Source: Bacillota bacterium
GTDB lineage: Bacteria; Bacillota_A; Clostridia; Lachnospirales; Lachnospiraceae
Length of the DNA stretch: 64,000 nucleotides
Direction: 5' to 3'
NCBI GenBank assembly: GCA_023443625.1
Contig: JAEZTQ010000096.1
Coordinates: 9,736 to 73,735 of the forward strand
Part shown: piece by piece, positions 1 through 7,809 of the stretch
Layout of the letters: each line of letters starts with the position of its first letter
Numbering within the stretch: the first letter of the stretch is position 1
Translations under genes and position numbers: made by a program
Notes under the pieces: model-generated
Databases searched by the model: none
Told to the model about the DNA's origin: nothing
The model's input: only the letters and a program-made list of their open reading frames with translations

Positions 1-1
1 G

Positions 2-253
2 ATGAACAGATATTTCAGCCAAGGATTTAATAGTAACGGTTTATGCCCCGGTTTTGGATATTTTAACAGTGGATGGGGCTTTATCATCGGAATCGGTTTA
101 ATAATTACAATTGCTTTAATTTTTTATAGTTTTGTTCATAATAAGAAGAAAAGGGCATCTTCTGAAGCTTTAGAAATTTTAAAACTACAATTTGTAAAAG
201 GTGAAATTTCAGAAGAAGAGTATTTCAGAAGAAAAAGCTTGCTGAATAGCTAA
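2..253 (+). CDS. SHOCT-domain small membrane protein (5' end at window edge)
   Basis: 83-residue protein with an aromatic/glycine-rich N-terminus (about residues 1-25), one hydrophobic segment (about 26-46), a basic stop-transfer stretch (NKKKR) and a C-terminal SHOCT-like domain (about 54-80, LQFVKGEISEEEYFRRK). SHOCT domains are short helical modules thought to mediate oligomerisation or interaction. The ATG lies one base inside the window, so its ribosome binding site cannot be seen and an upstream start is possible. It is 38 bases ahead of a response regulator and probably co-transcribed with the two-component system. Small SHOCT membrane proteins often sit beside metal-efflux or metal-sensing genes; that link is inference here. 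Confidence 0.7.
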   Translation: MNRYFSQGFNSNGLCPGFGYFNSGWGFIIGIGLIITIALIFYSFVHNKKKRASSEALEILKLQFVKGEISEEEYFRRKSLLNS

Positions 254-291
254 ACTGAATAATAAGATATAAGCAGAATGAGGTGAAATAA

Positions 292-978
292 ATGGTTTAT
301 CAAATTCTAGTAGTAGAAGACCAGAAAGAAATCAGTGATGTTATAATGAAATACATCGCTAAGGAGGGATATGGAGTAGAAGTCGCCAGTAATGGGTTTG
401 AAGCACTGGAATTGTTTGGTGATCGGGAATTTCATCTCGTTCTTTTGGATATTATGATGCCCGGTATCAGCGGGTTTGAGGTATTGAAGGAAATCAGGAA
501 AATATCCGATGTACCGGTAATCATGATAACAGCAAAACAGGAGGAAGTCGACCGTCTGAAAGGCTTTGAAACTGGAGCAGATGATTATGTCATTAAGCCC
601 TTCAGTCCAAGAGAATTAATGAAACGGATTCAAGTTTTCATTAAAAGAATTTATAATGAAACGGATGAAATTGTATATAGCTTTCGTGATTTGAAGCTAT
701 ATACCAAGGGAATGAAGCTTGTAAAAAACAACCATGAAATTGTACTGACAGCAGCGGAATATAAGCTGTTGTTTGTTTTATTTAAAAATAAAGGGCAGAT
801 TCTTACCAGAGAACAATTGATTGAACTGGCGTATGGCAGTGATTACGAAGGATATGACAGAAACATAGACAGCTTTATTAAGAGAATTCGGCAGAAGATA
901 GAAGACGATCCCAAAAACCCTAAAATTCTAATTACGAAATACGGAGCAGGTTATATATTCGGAGGTGATGAGGGATGA
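292..978 (+). CDS. OmpR/PhoB-family response regulator
   Basis: 228-residue two-component regulator. The N-terminal receiver domain (about 1-120) starts YQILVVEDQ with the acidic pocket, has the phosphoacceptor Asp in LVLLDIMMPG (about residue 52), the conserved Thr in VIMITAK and Lys in YVIKPF. The C-terminal winged helix (about 130-225) has the Trans_Reg_C pattern, including LTAAEYKLLFVLFKNKGQILTR and IRQKIEDDP. It would bind DNA as a dimer after phosphorylation by the kinase encoded next; its stop overlaps the kinase start in an ATGA arrangement, which implies translational coupling. The target genes are not visible. Confidence 0.93.
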   Translation: MVYQILVVEDQKEISDVIMKYIAKEGYGVEVASNGFEALELFGDREFHLVLLDIMMPGISGFEVLKEIRKISDVPVIMITAKQEEVDRLKGFETGADDYVIKPFSPRELMKRIQVFIKRIYNETDEIVYSFRDLKLYTKGMKLVKNNHEIVLTAAEYKLLFVLFKNKGQILTREQLIELAYGSDYEGYDRNIDSFIKRIRQKIEDDPKNPKILITKYGAGYIFGGDEG

Positions 979-2354
979 CGGTAAAAAGGCAATGGCTGCT
1001 TGTGTTAATTTTAATTGCTATTATTTCTGTTGTAATAAATACCATTGTTCTAAGTAATTTGACAAATCAGTACTTTAAAGATTATATCAAAGATAATTAC
1101 GACCAGCATTTTAATCAAGTTGTTGAGTACTTAACAAATACATTAAAGGATGAAAATTACTCGTCAAGTCAAATATCAATTGATTTGGAGGCACATCTGG
1201 TTGATCCAATTATAAGAATAAAAGTATATGATGTAAAAGGCAATCTGATCTCTAATGTTAGTACTGATGCGCGGTCCTATGTAGGCAACTCTTCTATGAG
1301 TGGCATGATGAGCCATATGATGGGTAATAGGATTAATTCACAGTCCGAAGAGGTGGATCATGCACAAATAACCGACAATGGCAAAGTAATTGGCCAGGTT
1401 AATATAATGAAATATAGCTCTGCAGAAAAATCGGCTACGATTTGGGCTTTCCAATCCTCACTTCTGAAAAACAGCATTATTTCAATTGTAATCGTTCTTA
1501 TCGTAGCAATAGGAATTGGGATTCTTGTCAGTAAAAGAATGAGTCGGGATTTAATCCATACATCTAAAATGGCACAAAATCTTGATATCGGAAATGATAC
1601 TCCGGTACTTAAGTCAAAGGTAAAGGAAATACAAGTGATACAACAGAGCTTAGAATCCTTGAAAGCAAGGTTGAAACTAAAACAAAAAAGCAGAAAAACG
1701 TTGATTGATGAATTGGTTCACCAAACCCGGACACCACTTACGATATTAAGAACACATCTGGAAGGAATTGAGGATGGAATTATTGAGTTTGCACCTGAAG
1801 AAATCCGGATATGTGAAAATCAGATTGATAATATAACTGCTATTATAACCAATATGAGTAATATGATTGATGCAGAAAAAACTGAAAATTCTATAAATAT
1901 CGAGGAATTTGAGCTGAGTCAGCTGATTAGACAGATCATGAATGGCCTTAAAGCACAGTTTAAAAAGAAAAACATTGATCTTAAATATAATACACTGGAA
2001 AGAGTTACAATAAGGACTGATAAATATCGATTAAGCCAGACTGTATACAATATACTGACCAATGCATATAAATTTACAAAAACAAATGGAACTGTTATTG
2101 TATCTTACGTGGTCAACAAAGAAAAGATCAGTTTAACTATTGAAGATAATGGAACAGGAATTACCAAACAGGATGTGGATAAAATTTTTAATGCGTATTA
2201 TAAAAATGACAAATTCTTAGGCTTGTCCGGAGATGGTTTAGGATTATATATAGCAAAAGAAAATATGACAAGTATTTATGGGACAATCGCAGTCGAATCT
2301 GAAATAAATCAAGGAAGTAAATTTACTTTAACATTTCCGAAAGAGATTAAATAA
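975..2354 (+). CDS. Membrane sensor histidine kinase
   Basis: 459-residue kinase partner of the preceding regulator. Transmembrane helix 1 is at about 8-28, an extracytoplasmic sensor at about 29-165, helix 2 at about 168-188, then a HAMP-like linker. The HisKA phosphorylation motif is LVHQTRTPLTIL (His followed by Gln instead of the common Glu). The HATPase domain shows the N box (NILTNAYKFTK), G1 (IEDNGTGI) and G2 (GDGLGLYIAKEN). The sensor carries a Met/His-rich stretch, MSGMMSHMMGN, at about residues 109-119, the sort of sequence that binds soft metals such as Cu(I). The ligand is therefore plausibly a metal, but this is inferred from composition only. Confidence 0.92.
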   Translation: MTVKRQWLLVLILIAIISVVINTIVLSNLTNQYFKDYIKDNYDQHFNQVVEYLTNTLKDENYSSSQISIDLEAHLVDPIIRIKVYDVKGNLISNVSTDARSYVGNSSMSGMMSHMMGNRINSQSEEVDHAQITDNGKVIGQVNIMKYSSAEKSATIWAFQSSLLKNSIISIVIVLIVAIGIGILVSKRMSRDLIHTSKMAQNLDIGNDTPVLKSKVKEIQVIQQSLESLKARLKLKQKSRKTLIDELVHQTRTPLTILRTHLEGIEDGIIEFAPEEIRICENQIDNITAIITNMSNMIDAEKTENSINIEEFELSQLIRQIMNGLKAQFKKKNIDLKYNTLERVTIRTDKYRLSQTVYNILTNAYKFTKTNGTVIVSYVVNKEKISLTIEDNGTGITKQDVDKIFNAYYKNDKFLGLSGDGLGLYIAKENMTSIYGTIAVESEINQGSKFTLTFPKEIK

Positions 2355-3054
2355 TATATAAAAAGCAAAGCCTCAGAATTATAGCTTGCACAGTTTTCAC
2401 ATTTAGTAAATTTTCTATTTTAACGTTGCAGCAGACTTATTCCATTATCAACTGGAATCGTCGCTGTAACGGTATTTGATGTGTTATTAAATGCTGAGAG
2501 TACGTACATATTTGTAACATAGGTATATTTACTATCCGACTTACAATAACACCATGAGTTCCTTTGTCGGTCTGAATTGTTGTTAACCAGCATTGTGGTT
2601 AGATTGATTTTGGTAACAGTGTTAGAATACAAAGAAGCTTGGTGCAGCTAGTATAAGTACATTTTATACAGCAGCTCTTTTTATCGACCTGAATCCACTG
2701 TTTATTCTAAGCCAGTTTACAAAATTGATCAACTCCATTCTCTTGCTTTTATTTTCGATCCACTATCAGCATGTCTTTAGATATCTTTAGGAATGAGCCA
2801 TACTCGATACTCGGCTCAAACCAATAACGTCTTCTATATCATTAGCCTCGTAGTTCCCATAACTTAGCAGATACTTGTATCGTATTATATTAAACTATTT
2901 TTTATTATTAGGCAATCGTCATAGAAGGATTGATGGTAGTTGATGTGCTTAGGTGGAATGCTTCACATTCTCCACTATTACTTGGATTGGGTTTATGATA
3001 AGGGCTTTCTGAGAAATAAGTCAATGTGTTACATGAGAGATTTTTGCTTCTTTA
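2355..3054. other. 700-bp region without an intact gene; probably decayed coding DNA on minus strand
   Basis: No long open frame. On the minus strand, 2420-2632 reads as a 70-residue fragment ending in a beta-strand-like stretch (TNMYVLSAFNNTSNTVTATI). Around 2924-2995 the minus strand gives another protein-like stretch (SNSGECEAFHLSTSTTINPS). Stops and frame changes separate them. The composition resembles the C-terminal part of a secreted carbohydrate-active or beta-sandwich protein, but I cannot assign a family. I regard it as gene debris rather than a functional small gene, because there is no convincing start with a ribosome binding site. Confidence 0.3.
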
Positions 3055-3083
3055 TTGACATGCAGTGAAAATAGTCGTAAAAT
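3055..3083 (+). promoter_or_regulatory. Sigma-A promoter of the tetR operon
   Basis: TTGACA (3055-3060), a 17-base spacer, then TAAAAT (3078-3083). The -10 hexamer runs into the 28-bp palindrome at 3081-3108, so bound repressor would block RNA polymerase. Confidence 0.75.
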
Positions 3084-3108
3084 AACAATGTTATATAACA
3101 TTGTTATT
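3081..3108. promoter_or_regulatory. Perfect 28-bp palindromic operator, probably for the adjacent TetR regulator
   Basis: Each half-site is AATAACAATGTTAT, and the second half is its exact reverse complement. It starts inside the -10 element and ends 17 bases before the tetR ATG. Size and position fit a TetR-family autoregulatory operator. It leaves room for the ribosome binding site AAAGGAG (3112-3118). Confidence 0.8.
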
Positions 3109-3125
3109 AATAAAGGAGTAAAGTC

Positions 3126-3620
3126 ATGCCACCAAGAAAGCAGATTAATAAGCAACAAATTATTGAAAAAGCCTTTGAAATTGTTCGAAGTGAAGGCTAT
3201 CCATCATTATCAGCAAGAAAGTTGGCAAAAAAACTCAATTGCTCAACGCAGCCCATTTATCAGACCTTTGCCGACATGAAAGAACTTAAAATTGAACTTA
3301 TAAAAAAAGCACAGGAAAAAATGATAAGTTACATCGTGGATACAAGTGATAAGTCATTACCGCTAGAGCTGGCATATATTCTAGCATATATACAATTTGC
3401 AGGAGAAGAGAAGTATCTGTTTCAAATGATTTTTACTTCCGACGGTCTGAATTTAAGTGGAATTAATAAACTGGGTTCTGAAATTAAATTGGATATAAAT
3501 ATGATTATTTATGCAAATGGAATTGTAATGATGCAAGCATTTCATTCGTTTGGACTTTCGGATGATAAAATTAGGGATATGCTGATACATGCTTACGAAT
3601 TATTTAGGAATAATAAGTAA
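3126..3620 (+). CDS. TetR/AcrR-family transcriptional repressor
   Basis: 164 residues, at the short end for TetR proteins. The N-terminal helix-turn-helix (about 9-55) includes IIEKAFEIVRSEGYPSLSARKLAKKLNCSTQPIYQTF in family order. The C-terminal ligand-binding helices (about 60-160) end in ILIHAYELF-like sequence typical of the WHG-type subgroup. AAAGGAG at 3112-3118 sets the ATG. A perfect palindrome overlapping the promoter indicates autorepression and control of the two genes downstream, 29 and 264 bases away. The inducer is unknown; given the neighbours it may be a lipid-like or acylated molecule. Confidence 0.9.
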   Translation: MPPRKQINKQQIIEKAFEIVRSEGYPSLSARKLAKKLNCSTQPIYQTFADMKELKIELIKKAQEKMISYIVDTSDKSLPLELAYILAYIQFAGEEKYLFQMIFTSDGLNLSGINKLGSEIKLDINMIIYANGIVMMQAFHSFGLSDDKIRDMLIHAYELFRNNK

Positions 3621-3649
3621 AATATGGGATTCTTCCATGGAGGTGTCAG

Positions 3650-3898
3650 ATGAAAAAATATAAATATAAATTAAATATGCTGGAGCCGGGGTGGAATATG
3701 ATAAAAGCAATTGGCATATTTGGGGTATTGAGCCTTACATTTCATATAATCAAAATAGTTCTATTAAGTTATATATTTGGTGGTTTAGCAGTTCTATTAG
3801 GTATAGCATTATGGATTTTACTTATCATTGAAAGTCATCAGGATAAGGTACTAATTGAACAAGCTATCAATGAGAGGAGAAAAAATGGAGAAGAATAA
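3650..3898 (+). CDS. Small two-helix membrane protein
   Basis: 82 residues with two hydrophobic segments (about 19-42 and 45-65) and charged ends (N-terminal KKYKYK, C-terminal INERRKNGEE). ATGGAGG ends 9 bases before the ATG. The 3' end overlaps the next gene's start by 14 bases, so the two are translationally linked and probably act together. I recognise no family. It could anchor or assist the acyltransferase-like protein at the membrane; that is inference from gene order. Confidence 0.7.
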   Translation: MKKYKYKLNMLEPGWNMIKAIGIFGVLSLTFHIIKIVLLSYIFGGLAVLLGIALWILLIIESHQDKVLIEQAINERRKNGEE

Positions 3899-5150
3899 AA
3901 TTGACAAGGAAAGAACATGGATATTTTCACCGGTCAATAATATTGTTATAAAAGTTGATGTAAAAGGTATTCTCTTAGAAGAACAGCTAAAAGAAGCTAT
4001 TAGAGACGCTGTTAATCATTATGATATGCTTCATCAAAAAATAGTTATAGATACGGAAGGTAATGCATATTACCAGAGAACAGAGCTTTTTGAACCTGTT
4101 GTTAAACCTATGGAAAGTGATTGGAAGGAGGTCGCCAAGGAACAGGAAAAACATCCTTTTGTAATTGATAAGGGAGAATTTATTCGTTTTTATTATAGTA
4201 AGACAGAAACAGGAATGACTATGTTAATAATTGCACATCACATCGCAGGCGATGGTATATCATTTACATATCTTGTGCAGGATATTATGCGCTCCATCAA
4301 TGGAGAAAAAATTGAAAATAAGAAACTAGAGTTATATAATCTGGAGAAGCTCCCAAAGGAAGCGAGTTTGCGGGCACCGATAACATGGCTAATAAAACAC
4401 ATGAATAAAAGGTGGAAGAAAACCGGGAGAGAATTTGACTTCAATGACTATTATAATATGCATAAAAAGTATTGGAATAACCGAGAAACGTCTATTTACA
4501 CTTATTATCTAGAGAATGAGAGCTATGACTCAATATGCAGGTACTCAAAAGAGAATAAGATAACTATAAATACTATGGTAACGACGGCATTAATAAGGGC
4601 AAGTGGTGAGCTTAGTGATGTGGGAATGGCAGCAAGTATTAGGGAAAAGGGCTTTACTGGAATGGGAAATTACGCAACCGGAATTTCAATAAAATATAAA
4701 TATAATGAGAAAAACAGCTTTGCTCAGAATGCAAGAGTTGTGCAGAAAATGATATATGATAAATTAAATGATACATCAAAGCGATACTTTCTGCTACAAT
4801 TTATGAAGAATATTGAACCAACATTAATTGATGGGATTTACTTCAATGCATGTTGTGATTATAATAACAAGACTGCTGAGACATTTAGTAAAATGTTTGG
4901 TTATAACGGAAATCCCAAAGGAATTAGTATAACAAATCTTACAAAACTTCCAATAGAGACCAATTATGGTAAATATGAAATTATTGATTTTGTTTTTGTT
5001 CCGCCATTAGTGCTGAACGCTAAGAGGATTATTGGTATTTCATCTATTGGAAAGAGAATGGTATTATCTTTACATCTAAATAATGATACTGAAGCAGAAG
5101 AACATCTAAAATTCTTCAATAAGGGAATGGAATATATGATGGATTTGTAA
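3885..5150 (+). CDS. Condensation-domain / alcohol-acyltransferase-like protein
   Basis: 422 residues from the ATG at 3885, chosen because GAGAGGAGA lies just upstream; an in-frame TTG at 3855 is less likely. The chloramphenicol-acetyltransferase-like fold is shown by the catalytic HHxxxDG motif, AHHIAGDG (His118-His119, Asp123-Gly124). Such enzymes move acyl groups from a thioester to an amine or alcohol, as in NRPS condensation domains and PapA-type acyltransferases. It stands alone, with no adenylation or carrier domain nearby, so a free-standing acyltransferase acting on an amphipathic product is more likely than a peptide synthetase. It is the last gene of the TetR operon and is followed by a hairpin at 5213-5237. 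Confidence 0.8.
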   Translation: MEKNKIDKERTWIFSPVNNIVIKVDVKGILLEEQLKEAIRDAVNHYDMLHQKIVIDTEGNAYYQRTELFEPVVKPMESDWKEVAKEQEKHPFVIDKGEFIRFYYSKTETGMTMLIIAHHIAGDGISFTYLVQDIMRSINGEKIENKKLELYNLEKLPKEASLRAPITWLIKHMNKRWKKTGREFDFNDYYNMHKKYWNNRETSIYTYYLENESYDSICRYSKENKITINTMVTTALIRASGELSDVGMAASIREKGFTGMGNYATGISIKYKYNEKNSFAQNARVVQKMIYDKLNDTSKRYFLLQFMKNIEPTLIDGIYFNACCDYNNKTAETFSKMFGYNGNPKGISITNLTKLPIETNYGKYEIIDFVFVPPLVLNAKRIIGISSIGKRMVLSLHLNNDTEAEEHLKFFNKGMEYMMDL

Positions 5151-5212
5151 TTATTTGGTTAATTCAGAAGCAGAAGATGAGTATTGGAAAGAGTATGAAT
5201 AAGAATTGATTA

Positions 5213-5241
5213 GAAGCAGCCGTTTTTTGGCTGCTTCGTTG
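5213..5241 (+). terminator. Probable terminator of the tetR operon
   Basis: GAAGCAGCC (5213-5221) pairs with GGCTGCTTC (5229-5237) around a TTTTTT-containing loop. The stem is perfect, but the following tail (GTTGTTATTT) is only moderately T-rich. Confidence 0.6.
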
Positions 5242-5268
5242 TTATTTGGGAGGTGATTAAACATACAC

Positions 5269-5325
5269 ATGCTAGGGAAAGTTAAAAAATGCAAAGCGAT
5301 TGACATAGTTCCCGTTGGGGAGTAA
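5269..5325 (+). CDS. Possible 18-residue peptide or truncated gene start
   Basis: A strong GGGAGGTGATT (5248-5258) precedes an ATG that opens an 18-codon frame, MLGKVKKCKAIDIVPVGE, followed by TAA. It has one Cys and a basic N-terminal half. It could be the 5' stump of a deleted gene or a genuine small peptide; nothing else in the 444-base gap supports either. The rest of the gap (5326-5594) holds a possible promoter near 5399-5426 (TTGTTA, 16 bases, TAAAAT) for the subtilisin-like gene. Confidence 0.3.
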   Translation: MLGKVKKCKAIDIVPVGE

Positions 5326-5594
5326 GATAATAGTTGAAATGGAAGAAATAGGAAGATGCAAAACTACAGAGTGTCTGTAATTATAATAGAAGATATATCT
5401 TGTTATACTGACGATTTATGGTAAAATATCTATAATTACTCATTGGACTTAAATCAACTCAATCCAACTTTCCACTATGTTTATAATTCAAAATGGAGTT
5501 TTGAATATATCGGTATGGGTTATAATATTCGCAATAATTTTCGATTGTTTCTAATATTAACTGTCGATTTTTATTAGAAGTGAGGGTTAAACAA

Positions 5595-6434
5595 ATGTTA
5601 TCAAAGAGCAATGTTGGTTTTTCTAATTCAAGAGATACTTATGATTCTATTCATAATATAACAGCAGCTCACAAGATAAGCAAAGGGAAAGGAATAAAAA
5701 TTGGGCTGCTTGATTGGGGATTCGGCTATCTGGAACATAGCAGTCTATATACCAATGGATTAGATTTTTCGTGTAATCATTTTAATTTTAATTATGTAAG
5801 CAAACACGGGTATTGGATGACAAACGCACTAAGGGAAGTAGCACCAGAATGTGAAACATTTGCATTAGGTACATTCATCCCTAATGCAGAAGATAAATGG
5901 GTTGATGCCTTAATCGATGCAATAAATTGGTCTATAAAAAATAATATAGATATTCTAACTTTATCACATCAGAAAATAACTAATACTAATCGATCAAGAT
6001 TAGATGATGCAGTAAACAAAGCGAACAAAAAAGGAATTGTTACAACATTTATACATTATAGTAATCCGAATAATATACTTCCGGATGGCCTATTTGCTAA
6101 TACAGAGGAAGAAAGAAAGCCAGATTTAAATATATTTCATTACGACTATAATGGTTTCGCTAATGGGAATCCCCCATACCTTTCTATATCATCAACGTCA
6201 CCTGTTACTGCTGGTTTTGTTGCTATTCTTAAAAGTATAAATAATACTTTGACACCATCTGAATACAAGGACATACTTATTCAAACAAGTTATTCAATGA
6301 ATTATAATGATAGTGCATTAAATAGACAGAATGTTCATGTAGAACGTGTTGCTGATATCGGAAGTGCAGTAAAGTATCTTAGGGAAATTTACAACTCATT
6401 ATGTTTATTTAAAAGATTGATGCCGACGTGGTAA
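5595..6434 (+). CDS. Subtilisin-like (S8 family) serine protease, small cytoplasmic form
   Basis: 279 residues from the ATG at 5595 (GTGAGGG upstream; an in-frame GTG at 5580 is the alternative). The S8 order is kept: Asp40 in GLLDWGFG, His71 in SKHGYWM, and a Ser block at about 197-208 (SISSTSPVTAG) that aligns with the usual GTSxxxPxxAG so that Ser199 would be the nucleophile. The usual Gly-Thr before it are Ser-Ile. No signal peptide or pro-region is visible, so it is probably intracellular or a non-classical or inactive member. It is followed 74 bases later by an unknown gene; no precursor peptide is evident except the doubtful short frame at 5269. Confidence 0.72.
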   Translation: MLSKSNVGFSNSRDTYDSIHNITAAHKISKGKGIKIGLLDWGFGYLEHSSLYTNGLDFSCNHFNFNYVSKHGYWMTNALREVAPECETFALGTFIPNAEDKWVDALIDAINWSIKNNIDILTLSHQKITNTNRSRLDDAVNKANKKGIVTTFIHYSNPNNILPDGLFANTEEERKPDLNIFHYDYNGFANGNPPYLSISSTSPVTAGFVAILKSINNTLTPSEYKDILIQTSYSMNYNDSALNRQNVHVERVADIGSAVKYLREIYNSLCLFKRLMPTW

Positions 6435-6508
6435 GCAATTCTTTGACATACTGACTATGGGCAAATCGATTGTTGTTTCAGCAATTGCTATATTAGGGAG
6501 GTGCTAAG

Positions 6509-7639
6509 ATGGATTTATCCAAATCTATTGATTTTCTTCTGGAAAACGCAGGACCGGTAATTCAATACCGGCTACGAAAAGAAATCCTTAATAATCTATC
6601 ACCGACCGACGAAGCAAATCTGCTAGAACAGATTTATCAAACGCCGCATTTTAAATTGTTGCAAAGCTACGTTAAGCCAAACGGTTATATTGGAAGCGGT
6701 ATGCATAGCTGGGATACCTGGCGAGGGGTGAAACTTCATGAAACACCGTTACAAGATGGTGAAACGGCGGCACGTTTGTTGTCGTATTATGCTATTCCCA
6801 AAACGCATCCGATTATAGTAAATTATGTTGCGGCAATGAGAAATGAGGATATATTACGTAAGGAGTTTTCATATATCCCACCTGAAATCCCACGCTTTGA
6901 GCATAGGTTTAGCGGATTGAACAACGGTAATAGCCTTATGTCCCTGATTTATGCGATGCAGGCTATGCTCGGTTATGGAGATGACTTCGATGATGTGCGG
7001 CAGTTTCAACTTATCTCATTGAAAGGGTTCCGTCGTATTCTTGAGATATCTTCGCTCGATGAGATAACGAAGCTAGGTACAAATACGAAACGACGTTATA
7101 ATTATCCTTACATTGAGGCTGACGAATATTTTCCCGATGTTTATACCCTTACAATGCTGGCTTATACACAAAGCTGGCGTACCGATGAAAATAGAAAAAT
7201 GCTCACGGATTCAATTAATCATATAAATGTAATTATGAAGCCAGAGAATAACATGCATATTCGTATCAATGGTAAATTTTATGCTCCTTGTTTTGCTTTC
7301 GTCAGACCATTCAGATCTTTCAGCCCGGATATAATTGATTCAATTTTATACCGCCGACTGCTGACAGAAATTGCAATGCTCGGTGTTGGCAAAAATGTTG
7401 ATATAGTGAATGAGACAATTGCGAATATAATGGATGCCTTGGACGACGATGGAATTTTGAAAATGAATTTTGCCTTGCCTCATAACAAACGCTATTCCCC
7501 TCAAAAGATAGAATATCCAACACCATACGTTGATGTTAGGCTAGAACCTGATTATAAATCTAAGACATCATTGATGTGCGACTTAACCTATTGGGCAGTT
7601 GAGCTCTTGCATGTGTGTGAGGGTGCTGGCAGATTTTAG
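6509..7639 (+). CDS. Conserved protein of unknown function, all-helical
   Basis: 376 residues, no signal peptide or transmembrane segment, with GGGAGGTGC just before the ATG. The predicted pattern is mainly helical, with recurring Trp/Tyr/Asp-rich turns such as SWDTWRGVKLHETPLQDGETAARLL and LMCDLTYWAVELL. This resembles proteins with an alpha/alpha toroid or squalene-cyclase-like fold, but I see no diagnostic DXDD motif. Base composition is richer in G+C than its neighbours, which could indicate a different origin. I cannot assign a function. Confidence 0.65.
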   Translation: MDLSKSIDFLLENAGPVIQYRLRKEILNNLSPTDEANLLEQIYQTPHFKLLQSYVKPNGYIGSGMHSWDTWRGVKLHETPLQDGETAARLLSYYAIPKTHPIIVNYVAAMRNEDILRKEFSYIPPEIPRFEHRFSGLNNGNSLMSLIYAMQAMLGYGDDFDDVRQFQLISLKGFRRILEISSLDEITKLGTNTKRRYNYPYIEADEYFPDVYTLTMLAYTQSWRTDENRKMLTDSINHINVIMKPENNMHIRINGKFYAPCFAFVRPFRSFSPDIIDSILYRRLLTEIAMLGVGKNVDIVNETIANIMDALDDDGILKMNFALPHNKRYSPQKIEYPTPYVDVRLEPDYKSKTSLMCDLTYWAVELLHVCEGAGRF

Positions 7640-7694
7640 GCTGCTACAAATGGAACGGATAATTAGAATTGCAAAAGAGAAGAGGAGGAATACA

Positions 7695-7718
7695 ATGGCT
7701 TCTTGGGTTACACACTAA
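7695..7718 (+). pseudogene. Seven-codon gene-start remnant (MASWVTH then stop)
   Basis: A very strong AGAGGAGG (7681-7688) sits before ATG and the codons for MASWVTH, ended by TAA. From memory, MASW(V/L)(T/V)H is how many clostridial zinc-dependent phospholipase C-like proteins begin, so I read this as the stump of such a gene. Nothing recognisable of the rest remains before the next gene at 7810. Confidence 0.3.
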
Positions 7719-7809
7719 GGGAAAGAAATTTGATTTAACAAATTTCAAATTTATAACAAGTTGAACAATCTGCTAACAAAAACAATAAATAGATGAGGAA
7801 GAGGATTAG

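Noticed and set aside
3055..3279. 74-codon frame starting upstream of and overlapping the TetR gene
   Set aside because: It begins in the -35 element and runs in another frame through the operator and the TetR start; it is a shadow frame.
7320..7526. Minus-strand 68-codon frame inside the unknown 376-residue gene
   Set aside because: Antisense shadow without a ribosome binding site or recognisable family pattern.
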